A stretch of DNA of 64,000 nucleotides. Source: Wuchereria bancrofti (lineage: Eukaryota > Nematoda > Chromadorea > Rhabditida > Onchocercidae). Below the pieces are notes generated by a model. The model did not search any database and was not told the DNA's origin. It saw only the letters and a list, made by a program, of their open reading frames with translations. The stretch covers positions 10,879,254 to 10,943,253 of the forward strand of contig SSBO01000012.1 of assembly GCA_005281725.1 (NCBI GenBank), given 5' to 3'. Below, one piece after another: positions 22,885-36,100 of the stretch (positions are counted from its first letter, which is position 1; each line of letters starts with the position of its first letter). Position numbers and translations under genes: made by a program.

Positions 22885-25800
22885 AATGTGACTATGAAAT
22901 GATTGTTGTAGAATTTTGGCGCTATTAAAGTAAGTGCTGTTATATTTGATTTGTTGAAGAGAAAGCGATCAAATAACACATATTTCAATAATGAGAAGCT
23001 TATTTCGAAATGTTTTTGAATTATAAGCACTTGATGTTAAGCAATCTCTAACACCTTTCTCACAGTCAACTGGTAAAAAGTGAAAAAGAATATCTGAAGA
23101 ATAGTGGAAAATGCTTAATAGCAAACAAAAATTTCTCAATTCTCATCACTTTCTTCAATTATTACGATACATTTTGTTTGTTATCAGTGATGTGTAAAAT
23201 GAGGTCAACAATTTTTTTCTCAATTTTCATCGTAGGAGTTAAATTTGATTTAACAATTTTTAAAATTGTTGCGCTAAAAATCATTCATCTATCATCATTT
23301 TAACCATTAACAAAAACAAAAAGTCATCTTTTAAAGCTTAGCAAATCTAAACACAATTAAAATAAATGCTTCGCAAATATCACTTACTCGAAACTTTCTT
23401 GCGGCATAAAATTTTTGTTTATGTTATTTGCTATTTTACTAGGCTGAATCTAAATTAATTTCAAAATTTCGATTCTAAATGACTAATTTAATCACAATTT
23501 TACACCTGCTTTATTTATATATAATGTTAAAACGAATTAAATGTATGTCATCTAGCTAAAGTGAAGACAAAATTTCATTTTTCCTCTTTTTTTGATAAAG
23601 TCTATTTTCATCTTATAATTATTTCACGGAAAATTAGAAAAAAGGGAAGATTTGCTCTGATCCTATAAAAGTCCATTCCTTGCAAAATTTAATCTAAAAT
23701 TCAATTGGCAAATGAGAGGTGAAGCTAGTTCTGACTACTCTGTCCCACAAACCTCATTTGAGGCAAAACTATACGTCGAAATATTCATTTTGTCTTCAAA
23801 ATATTGGAATAACGAATTTCAAATTTATGCATGTCAATGGACTACAAAAAAATGTCCAAAATTCATAATGTGAAGAAAAATGATGCAGGTTGGATGGTAT
23901 AAATTGTCAAATTGATATTGTTATTGGACCTATCAAAGATTCGCTAAAAGCTGATCTTTTATTTTTGGATGTAAACAAAATTATTTCGAATTGCTAAACC
24001 TGTCTTTTTTCTTTTTAAAAGGAATTTTCTTTTTTTTTCTTACTTTTTTACAAAAAGCATAGGAAGAGGAAAAAGATTATCAACCCTGTAATTGTGCCAC
24101 TTCAACATTCCAATTTCATGTAAATAATTGAGGGAGTATGCAAATATATTTGAAATAGCCGGAAAAAAAATGTGACTTCTTAAAAATGAGACAGATGGCA
24201 TTTGATGGTAATGACATTGATTCAGCATTCATCATTTCAATCTTCTTTTTTTTCTTTTTTTTTTGAGGGGGGGAAGAAGAAAGAAAAAAAGCAATAACTT
24301 TTCGGTTTAAAATTCGAAGTTTAGAGTTTTGAAAAACTACCCGAAAGCTTTCTCTTTATTTCTGAATTCAAAAGCTTACATTTGTTTTATGTTTTCAAAA
24401 CAGTAATTATTCAATCAATTTTTGGTCATTTATTTTGTTGGAAATCATAAATTTTAAGAATTATCCATTTAACTATTCCATCAATTATAACATTACTTTC
24501 AGATATTCTTCGTCATTTTATAAATTGTTTAACTCATATTTAAATCAATTGACAGATTGTATTTATTATGATTAGTAATCAACCGCATCAATGAATTTCT
24601 TGGAGAACTTTTAACTTCGATAAATCTAAATGCTTTTGTAATTAAATGATGAATACATTCCGATAATTCATTTCTTATCTATTATTAAATGAGCCATATG
24701 TTTTTATATGTATGAATAAAAATAATTGCATAAAAATTTAGTACTTTTGATTGAATTTAAAGTATATGCACTTTTAAAAGTAAAATTTACATTCAGTTCA
24801 AGGAGCAGCAGTTATAAAGTTATATTTTGAAATGCATAAAATTTGTTAAATGGAAAAAGTGATAGGACGAAGTGAGAGATGAAATTCATCAATGTAACAA
24901 CTTTCAATGTGAAATTTATTACCATTCAGCATACGGTTTATAAATAAATTATCATAAATATTGGACTTATCAATTAGTTCAAAAAGATTTTTTTTAAAGT
25001 TTTTTATCACAAAAGATTAAAAATTTTAATTAATCTCTATATTACAGATTGAAAAAAGGTTAGCATTGATTTCAACATATGTTTGCTTCAAATTACATTA
25101 AAGCAAATAATGTCGATTTTCTAAATGTATACACTTTCCTGGCATTGTTTGTTTCAAAATTTCGTCTATTTGTCTTTGATTTGGAATATTTTGTTTGTTG
25201 CAAAAAAAAAAAAACTTTGAAAATGTGACCGACAGGTAGCGGGGCGGGGAAGGTGGGTTAGAAACAAAAGAGGAAAGAATTAAAAAGAAAACGTTATTTT
25301 TTATTGATCATTTTGTTTCCTATGCACAAATGAAACAACAAATTTTAATTGAGATTGAAAACCATCGATTGAAATTGAAAACTGTTGAATTTTGATTGAA
25401 ACTGAAAACTGTTGATGACAATAAGCAAATAATGCATCATTTTATTCCAGTAAATAATGTGTCATAATTTTTTTAGTTCTTTTTTATTCAAAATAAATTT
25501 ATCACATTAGAATCGATTAACTGTATTAAATTTATATTACAATTTGCACTTTTTATAATATTATTTTGTTAATCAAATATTAATATTACGCACACGCAAA
25601 GGAAAGAAAAACATTAAGTTCGTTTTGAATAAATAGGCGAAATTTCCCTTTCTTCTCTTTTAATAAAAAATAAATAAACAAAATTAGTTGTCAGTCTTTA
25701 GAAAGGGTTAAAGAAATCATTCCAATTATGTGTCGGATTTTATTGTTCTAAATAAATAAATAAATAAATATATATATAAATATATATAAATTTAACATAT

Positions 25801-28306
25801 TTGAAGGTAAAAAAAATTAGATGAATATGAAGACAGATAATAGTACAAAGTTATTTGTTCATTTTGTGGAAAATTCTCGTCGTTGAGAGAGAATCTCGAT
25901 AATAATTTCATACAAATTACAGAAGTTTTTAATTATAATGTAATTCACTAAGAACAGAAGGAAATGAATGAGGATAATCAAAGAAAGCGGAAGTATAGTT
26001 TGATCTTGAAAATATTGAAATTTCGAAGAAAACGAATATATGAAAATCTTCACTTAAGAGAAAAAAAGAAAGCAAAAAAAAATTACCTTTCAAATAACTT
26101 AGCTAATATCATAAAATTACAAATATATCGAAGTGAAATTATTAATAAAGCAATCAATGTAACATAAATGTAATTTCTTTTCGAATTAAAAAATGATATT
26201 ATTATTCGAAGTTCGATCATTACATCATCAATTGAATGTTATGCCTAAAAAAGCAGGAAACTGAAACAAATAACTCACAGCTAAATATCAAAAAAAAAAA
26301 CTTAAAAAAGCAATTTAAGCAATCATTTAGTAATTAATAACCGAAGCTAACTAATAAAATTAAAAATAATTGAACTGTATTTAAAAAAAATTAACAAGTA
26401 AATATTATAGAAATTAAAAGATTTAAATGAAAATCAAAATTAGAAGTCCATCTGGTTTTCGGTCAGAAGAAGAAAGAATTACAAGAAAAGTTAGAACGAC
26501 TTGGAAAATATATGCATGTATATGTATATATATATGTGTGTGTTTGTTTGTTTGTTTGTTGACCGCTATTGAAAAGAAGTGTTGAGGAGGAAGGATACTA
26601 TCAAAAATTTGAGAATGTAGCTAACAACAGCGAACGTTCCATAATGGTCTGTAAACATAATAAGTTCATTAATTTCAAGTTGCTATTAATGATTATAGAT
26701 ACTTGAAGAAAATGAAATGTGGACTATGAACTATGATAAAACATCATAAACATAAAATATTTGCGATACATTTATTAATCATTTGAATTTTGTTAATTTT
26801 GAAGTGAGGATCAAATGATATTGTTTCGCGATGGTCTCTTTTGTTTTCTTTTTGTCTTTAGAAAAGAAAAGGAATTGTTTATTTTGGGGTGCAATGAAAA
26901 TTTCTGCTTTTAGATACTTAAATTCAATTGGTATGATTTTGTCATCAATCGCTTGTGAAATTCAGAATGCTTAATAGTTAAAAACAGTAATAGGATTAGT
27001 AACAAATATATTATTTTCGAAATATATAAATGATAATAAGAGTAAGGTTTCATGGAATAACTCGACATGAGAAAACGAACCTTATAATAACAATAATGAA
27101 ATAAGGAAAATTCTAGTTACTCTGAGGAAATCCCAAACTTATACATACATGCATAATGAATCATTTTTTTCATGAATTTTCTATGTTTTAATAATATTTA
27201 AAAAAATTGTAGAAAAAAAAAACACATCCATTTGTGTTAAATATTGTGGTCATTTAGGATAACATCAAGGAATCTCGAGTATTTCAAACAAAATAATACC
27301 ATTGTTATTGTTATCAAATGATTATCGGGATAACTTTATAAATTCCCGATATGGTATGATTCACAGGACCAAATAAAATTGTTACTGTTGGTCATAGTTT
27401 TAAGAAAATGTTAATGAGCTCAATGAAAAAAAAATGCTTATTTGTATCATTCAGGAGATTTAAAAAATCCATAGTATAAAAAGATCAAAATACTTGTCAG
27501 TTAGGAGGATTTCGAGTAATATCAAGGAATTAAATTATATCGATAATTTCTTGAAAGTTTCAACGAAATTATAATTTCGAGACAAAAATAATATTGAAAT
27601 TTTGAGCAAATAATTCGGCAAATCTAAGATGAAAATTATCAGTAATGTGTTTCATCTTACGTGAATTGATGCGTTGTATTTGATTTATTGCCAAATGAAG
27701 TTTGAAAATTTGAAAAATAATGCAATATCTTGTTCGTCAACATTATACTTCCATATTTTATAAGGATAATCTTTTAATTAGCTCAATTCATTCTGATTTT
27801 TACATATTTTCATGAAAAATACAATATTTGCGTTCGTCACTTAGTTCACGTGCGTGACGACTGCTTGTCATGTTTATTTTTCTGTAATTGAACTGTAGAA
27901 AAGTTAATTGTTAGAAATATTGCGAAATGTAAAAATTTTCCCCCGCATTTTAAAGTTCACTCCATACCTTATGAATAACTTTCTCACTCAAACTTTCATG
28001 AATTACATCAAGTGAAAGGTCAAAAGTCAGCAGTGTAATCAATGATTTCCTTCCTATTTAAGATTTTTAATCCATTTTCTTTTATCATTTCTCATACATT
28101 TATAAGTTTCTAGCAAATGTTTAAAATCGTATTTTATCCACACTTTTACACCAAATTTACAACAAAGAATAAAGCATGAAAAACATGGAAAATTAAAAAA
28201 AAAAAAATGAAACGGCACTACTCGTAAATACTTCATTTCAAATAAATTGAAAATAATGACACAGATAAAGCTCTTCAATCAGAAAAATAAATTTTTGAAA
28301 AATTTA

Positions 28307-28398
28307 ATCGATAAACTATATTTCATTATATGTTAATATCACTTAATCAAAAAAAATTTTTTTTTATAGATGAATATTGATCCATATAGTTTATCGAT
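28307..28398. repeat. 92-nt imperfect foldback with perfect 15-bp ends
   Basis: ATCGATAAACTATAT (28307-28321) is exactly inverted at 28384-28398. Inside, AATATCACTTA-like and GATGAATATT-like segments can also pair, and A8 faces T9 near the tip. The size and shape suit a small-RNA precursor or a tiny foldback element. No coding content. Confidence 0.7.
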
Positions 28399-29864
28399 CA
28401 ATACAAAAAAATAGCAATATTTTTCATATTGAAAAAGGATAAAATTTGAACAAGCAAAATAATTTTAAAGTACTTTATCCAAGAATTAGCAGAAAATTTT
28501 TGTTTTCTTTTTGAGGAATGAAGAAGTGCTGAATGGAGGAAGAAAGTTGTTGTCAGCTTAGGACATTGGGAAGCTAAAAAAGCCATAATCTTAAATTGTT
28601 CAGAGAATAAGTGCACTTTTGACAAAATCAGAATTTATATTGAACAGGAAGGCAAGTATAAGCTCATTGCTTCAAAAATATTTCAGATTTCAGTGCAAAA
28701 TTTAGGAATTCGGAAAGCAGTAAGAGGAAAAAAAGTAAGAAGAATGAGGTCTGTCAAAAAAAAGAAACTTCCACCATTATTTTCTAAAATTTTATTTATT
28801 CTGGATGTAAATACACAAGCATTTTAATGAAGGTGTTGCAAATCCAATAAATTCAAAAATAATATATTACATGTTTTTAACTTTAGTTGTTTCAGATTTT
28901 TTGACGGCATGTTTTCGATTTATTCATTCTATTTACAAAACCATTAATTTCTATTTAAGAGATACGCAAAAAAAAAGAATGAGATCTAATTTGAAAAAGG
29001 GAACGGCTTTTCTGATTAAAATTTTTCAAAAATTTATTGAATTAAGTTTTAAGATTTCATTTTTATCTGAATAAAGATTTCGAAAACTCACCGATGAAAA
29101 AATAATTTGAAAAACAAACAAAAAACATAGTGCAACGATAAGATCCATACTTTTCAAAAAGCAAATAAAACTAAAATAAAACAAAAACTGAAATTGAATT
29201 CCATAATAATGTCTCGCCTAATTCGAATTATTTATGCATCTAATGGAATAAATGAAATATTGATAGCATATATAAGCATTCAAAGAGGCAAGAGAGAGAG
29301 GAGAAAGGAAAAAAAACAGGCAGAAAATGAAAGCACTAAGCTCATCGTACGTTAACAAAATAAAGAAAGAATTCCTTCGAAATAATTATAATTAATTATC
29401 ACTTTGCACAAGTGTGAAAAAGAAAGAATTTTCATTGTAAACACAAATATTTTTTAGAAAAAAAAAATTAATAAATCGTTTCTTGTGATTAGTAAGGATT
29501 GAAAAATGAGTAAAAGTGGAATGATTTGATAACTGATAAAAGGTGAATTTCTTTGTTGAGAGGATTGATCGTAGCACAGAACTGTATCATCAAATGATAT
29601 ACTATTTCATCCCATAACCAAGGGATATTTCAAATGTTTCTCTTTATGATGAAAATTTAAATAATCAAAATAAAAGTAAAAAGTTGGGCATGTTTCCGTG
29701 CCTTACTGATGTTTAGTCAAATTTTCTCTTAAATCCAAATTTAATTCACATTAAATTCAAACTTAATTTTGAAATAGAACCACATTCAATGCATAAATTG
29801 CACCAGAAACAACTATATATATATATAAGCAGAATTAATTTTTTTGCTATCCATTGTAAATTAT

Positions 29865-29870
29865 TTTATT
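29865..29870 (-). terminator. candidate polyadenylation signal (AATAAA) for the FGFRL1-like gene
   Basis: The first AATAAA I noted after the stop codon, about 250 nt downstream. AT-rich sequence makes chance matches common. Confidence 0.3.
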
Positions 29871-30118
29871 ATAAATTAATAACCCGAGAAAGAAAAAAAC
29901 AATATTTCATTTTAAATGTTCTTAAAATTATCAATAAATTATCATAGGATTGATTTGTATCGCTAAAGACTAAGCAATGAATTAATTTTAGCAACAAAAA
30001 CAAATGATAATATAAGAAAATAATGGAATAAAGCTCATGTTCACAATAAGAAATACCTAATATTATGCATAAAAATGGCTATCTGTTCCGAAATTATGCG
30101 TACTAATCATTGGATGAG

Positions 30119-33100
30119 TCACCTTTTTTGTATATTATCAGTGGTAAGGAAAGATTTTTGTTGTTGTAGATCAAGATTATCAATCTGACCGTATGCTACT
30201 GATACCGGATTAGAGCAATGTGTAGAACGGTTTTTTAATAAATTTTGATCTATTTCAACGTCAGTATTATCACCTTTGATATGCACCCATTTAGATGAAC
30301 TTACGTAATCATCTTTTAACTGATATTTTGTATCACCACCATTTGTACGTCGGATTGGTGTTGCACGTGTACCACTTTCAGTTATTATCCTAAATACAAA
30401 AATGATTCGACAAACATTTTCTTTCCCAATTAATTCGACAAACATTTTCTTTCCCAATTAATTTTAATCTTTTGATTTTTTACATTTCACCACTACGAAT
30501 ATTTCGTCATATTGTTCTTTCATATCTCAATGATACAGTCTTGTATTTCTTGGCTCTGCTAGTTTCTAAAAAATCTTATTTTTAATTTAAATTTATTAAT
30601 TTTATTCACATTAGGTCCAATAAATTGAAGTGCAGGAATTGAAGTACTGGCAAAAAAGTGAACAACTTACTTTTGCAACTTTTTATCTGGACTAGCAAAT
30701 TGAGGATAGTATGTTGTTGCTGATGAATTGATCATATAACGATCGCCAGATTGATTGTTCGGCATCAGTTGCTGTCGTTCAGAAGGTAATGCCGGAGCTT
30801 TCGGAGGTGGAAGATTTGGAGGTGGAGGCCTTAATGAAAATGAATACCGAGTGCTTGTAATACCTTGCGCCGATTCACTATTTTTAGCAGCTTGATTCTT
30901 CCGTAAGAAATGAACAGCATACGTTATTAATGTAAATACAATAATGAGCACCAGTAGACCACCATAAAAGTAAAGATTTGATAATACACCATGATCTGAT
31001 CCTGAAAAAAAAAAACAATTTATTCGTCCTGAATATTCAATAAGTTAGTTGGCCTTTTTAATTAACATTTAGTTGTATTAAAATTGTTAACAACAGTGAC
31101 CATAAATAATCTATCATATGACAATAAAAATTGGTCTTAAAATTTGAAATCAAAAAAACGAAGAATTTCAAATGCTAACTTGCAATAACATGAAGATATG
31201 CCGATCGATAAGCGATATCACCATGAGCATTTGTCACCACACAAAGATACGTCCCAGAATGCTCATATCGTACATTTGGAATGATAAGCCTGTTTAGGCT
31301 TACACCATCCGATAATTCGGCGCTTGTTTCCGGTTTCTCCAATAGTAAAAGATGCATATTGTTTGCATGAATTAGTGTTGCATTTGCATTTGTTTGACGA
31401 ATTACATTCGGATCTTCTACCCGTTTCAACCACTAAAATTATATAAAAATAAATTTCTTATATGCCCAAAATGTATTACTCATCTTATTATTCCATAATT
31501 ACAAATCATTTCTTATTTTGCACAAACATTTCAAATCGTTAAATAATTTGTTTCCACTGGTTTAATTATCAGTGCTTTTATAACGGTTTATCTCTTTTTT
31601 TAATGTCAATACTAACTTTAAAGTTAAGCATTGAGTGTATATGATACTACCTATCTCAACGTTAATATCACTTGAACTTATATGAAAATCCAAACTGGCG
31701 TCAATTTGAATATTAATAACATTGTTTTCAGAATGTTAAAGTGTCAGAATGAGAATAAGAAGTTAACATTAGTAAAAGTATATGTGACGTAGCCACGCCA
31801 CCTTTAAATGCGTAAATAATGATACCTTAATAAGCGGTTGCTGTTGATTCTTTACTTTACATTGAAATTGAGCAGTTCGACCAACTCGAACGGTATTGTT
31901 AAAGGGTTCATCAATGACTGGATAAAGTTGTGCATTTGTCTGATCAATAGACCAGCTTTCACCATCCAAACCTTCGAAGAAATTTTCCACATAAACGTGA
32001 AATGATGCTTCAATGCTGCCATGTTCATTTTCTAGCTTACATACATATTTACCACCTTCGCTAGGTTGTACATCGCTTAAGTAAAGTATTGCCGAGGAAT
32101 GGTGATGAGTAATTTCTGAAATATTAAAAAGATTTTCAAAATCCGAAAATATACGGATTACAATTTATTATGATAATTTGATTTTTAAATGACAATTATC
32201 ATTTTCTTAATTTTGGAAAGTAATTAATAACAAAAATTTCATGAAATGATGCAGGATAATCGATAATAACTAATAATTAAACTTCATTTCCATATTAATA
32301 CCTCGTTCTAATGCCTTGCCATCTCTTACCCAAGTGATGTGTGGCAGTGGATTTCCTTTTGCTGGACATTTTAGCAATAAAGCACCACCAATTGTTATCC
32401 TTATTGGATTTATCATCCAATTTCGAATTTCTGTTTCGTTCTTCCACACTGGTGGAGATGCTATAAATATTCTGTTCAGATGAATAATAAATATAATCTG
32501 AATCCATCAAATTTGAAATATAGTTTCCTATTGTATTTTTTTAATTTAATGAATTCCAATACAGATTAGTAATGATTATAAGATGAATAAACAACAATAG
32601 AATTTTTTTGTTTACTTTCCAACATTTGAGAAATTTGAAATATTTTGAGTTGAATAGAATTTTTTTTTAATACAGATTTATCCACTTACTTATTTTCACT
32701 TATTTTATATTCTATCGAAAAGATATGATTTCAGTTTATTTTTTGGTATGATATGAATATTGTCAAATGGCTTACAGAATTCTTTAATGAATAGAAATAT
32801 AGTTTAAATTTTAAATACCAAAACTCCAAAGAAACTTTCCTTTCCCACTCATCTAATTAAGAAATTCTTCCATTTATGGACTGATAATTTTGCTATTTTC
32901 TAATCGTTTAAAGCATTTTCGAAAACTTCGTCAATCATCACCATTCTTTCAAAGCAATAACTCTCAATCACTCTCTCACATGTGACATGTAGTTTTCTGC
33001 AGATTTCCTATTTATCTCTCGAGTGATAACACTATTTCCTTCCTTTTCCTCCTCCAGTTGTAAATAAAAATTCCAACTAACTACATTCCTATCCAGTAAT

Positions 33101-36100
33101 GCATCAACTTTCAGCATTCACTCGTACAACTTACACTTTCAAATTTTGATTTCAAAATATCATCACAATGGCTGAACTCAATTTGAATAAAGTAATTAAA
33201 ACAAATTACCATTAGTAGTGAGTGTAAGTGTGCTGTCAGTATTTTCTTCATTCTCCACTGCTGGATCGTAAAAAGTTACGGTGAAATTTAATTCACGATG
33301 TCCAAATCCATTAACCACTTGGCATTGATATATTCCACCATCAGATAACTGAGGATTACGAATTTTCAGTTCACGATCTGATCGAGCCAATTTGAAGTGA
33401 TTGTTGAAATCGAATCCAATCTTTAGAAATATACGAGATTTTTGAATTAGTTAAGACATTTCCGAACAAAGGATTAATGCAAGTAATTTGAAACTTCTGT
33501 TGATTGCAATACTTAATTTTTAAGAGGTTAAGATAAATGGGTCAAATATAATTGTTACTATAACATTCCTATGTTTACTTAATGCATCATAAATTAATTC
33601 ATGTACTCAATAGCATAAGTTTTTTTATGTCTAGTGTTTCTGTAGATCACTAGTCCTTAAGCTTACTGTTCCCACACATTAATGACCTTTGATCCTAAAA
33701 TAGTTGTAGTGTTAACCTTCGACTCCCACCTCAAGTACACAATTCAATGGAAATAAGGAATTCCAAAGAAATCAAGAAACAGTATAATAATTAAATTTAC
33801 GATAAACAAATGATTGCATTATACTTCCTTGTGACAAGGAATCATTTTTGAAAATGTTGAAAATATAATAAGTGTAATTACAAGCGTGATCCACAACAAA
33901 AAAATTAGCATTGAGTAAATTTGCTTTATTTTAAATATCAAATTTTAGATTGTCAAAATTACTACTTTCTATTTACAATAATTTTTGTTTTCTCTTTCTT
34001 TTTTTTGTGACATAAAGACATGTTGAATAGACTCATCTAATACGTCCTCCTATTTTCACAATATTTCCTCCTTTTTCTTTTTAATTACCTTAACGATAAC
34101 CTATACAACCAATATAATAATTAATATGAACTAATCTATACAAAAAATATATGAATTTCCTTCTTTTCGTCTAAAATTTTATTAAATTACTAACTAAAGG
34201 CACTTTTTTAAAATATTATCTGAGTGACATAGCTTTCACTGATAAGAATTCGATTGAAGTTGATTGAAGTGATATATACATATACCATGTGTGTGTCTGC
34301 GTGTGTGTGTATGTATGTGTCAAGTTGTTATTCACAAAATACAAGATAGTTAGTGGGATCTGGAAGGATAAAATTTAAAAGAATGGGAAAAGAGTAAGAA
34401 AAAATAAAAGTAAAACTTTGGGGAATGATTGATAAGGTTTGGATGCATTACCAATTCAAATATGTTAGCAGATTCAAAATTGCTTCACAAAAAGTAAACT
34501 ATCATTGCTTCTCTTCCATCATTTGTTAGGAAGAAAATTTTACTTAGATTGAGAATATGAATTTGTTAATGCTAGAATTATATTCTTAAATGGGTAAATA
34601 TGTTAACTTTCAAGTATTGGAAATGATTAATAAAATTTAATTTTGTATTTTGATTATAAGAAAAATTGGTGAATGTTATGATAACAAGAATTATGATATT
34701 ATTACGTGATAAAGGAGGGATTAGCTTTTCTTTTGCATATGTTTTACCCTCTTTTAACTCCTTTAATTCATATAATTAGCTACAAATTAATTGGAAATTT
34801 AATTAATTGATGGCTTATTTTAATACTGGAATTTTTATTATATATTTCAACAGTTTTTCAAACAAATTCCTAGGATATTTTGAAGAGAAAGAGAAGATAG
34901 AATATGAGAGAAAGAAAGACAAGAAGAAATAAAGAGAAAAAATGAAAAGGTACAGATGAACTTACTGGTTCGTCGTTTTTCTTCCACTGAATCATCAAAA
35001 GATCGTCATCGTTCTTCTCCTTGACAGGACATATTAGTCTAAATTGTTTCGTTCCAACTGGGACACGAAATTCTGTTTGTGACGGTATTGATAAATCTGG
35101 TGGAGCTGAAACTTATTTTTTTTTCCTTCATTCAAAAAAATAAAAAGTTTTCCTATTTGAATTATTGAAAATTGGACACGAGGAAAACAAATGAGCAATA
35201 TTTGAATTGATAGATTGCTATTGCAAGATTTCATCGACCATAAAACTACGATTAATGTTAACATAGTGTAAGATAATGAAGGAAAAACAAAATAAAAGCG
35301 AAAGTTACAATTTTCACAATTTCAATAGAATTTTTTAATCTTTGACCTAGAAAAGTTTTTTATACCTCTATCAATCAGAACAGATATATTGAACATAAAT
35401 TTAATTCAGCTGAAAGCGAAGGTATGAAAGCAGAGAAGAGATGATAAATTGAAGTTGTAGTCATTGAACCAAAAAAAGAAAAGATTGTTAAATTTGACCT
35501 TTCAATTTTAGAGTATAATAAATTCTTTACTGATGAACAATATAAATTATCATGTTTGTTTGCAAGTTTTTAATTTCAAACTTGCTTCTTTTTTTTCTAA
35601 AAATTCTTCCAATACTTCATTTTTCAAACATTTTCTCTTATCCTCTCTCTCCTTCTCTCCATTTCATTCGTGCTCCATACCCAATGTGTTTTAAATATAA
35701 AGCAGTGCGACGTATAACGGTGATAATTTCGCGAACATGTCAATCTTCTCTCTGCCTCTTCTCGTTACATTGGGGACACCGAAGGACAGGAGAGGGAAAA
35801 GCGAAGAAGAGAAGAAAAGAATGGGTCCACTAAATAGTAGTCAGTCCATCAAACGAAAGAATCAAAATTATAATGACATTATCAGAGTGGATGATCTTTT
35901 GGAATAGTTAAATATCAGTGGCCAGTTTGCACTGTTATGAAAGAGCGAACAAACGATAATGAAGCAAGATGCAAGGCCTATTCTATGTGTCATCTTTAAA
36001 TTCCTCCTTTCCGCTTATCTTCCAGTAGCTCCAATCTATCATAAGCTCTATCTATATCAAGCAACAAGATTAAAATGTCAATATTAGCTAATTCTGGAAC

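Larger units (their letters stand above)
12349..30118. other. 17.8-kb stretch with no gene seen
   Basis: This separates the start of the calcium-channel gene from the end of the FGFRL1-like gene. ORFs are short, low-complexity or antisense to simple repeats. I found no conserved protein blocks, tRNA or rRNA. Contents: AT- and TG-rich microsatellites, a GC-richer purine/pyrimidine block (20330-21130), a GAAATG polypurine block (22661-22884) and a 92-nt foldback (28307-28398). Distant 5' UTR exons or enhancers of the channel gene could lie here but cannot be recognised. Confidence 0.6.

Noticed and set aside
22607..23030. Phe/His/Ser-rich minus-strand ORFs
   Set aside because: Produced by the GAAATG polypurine repeat; no domain and no splice context.
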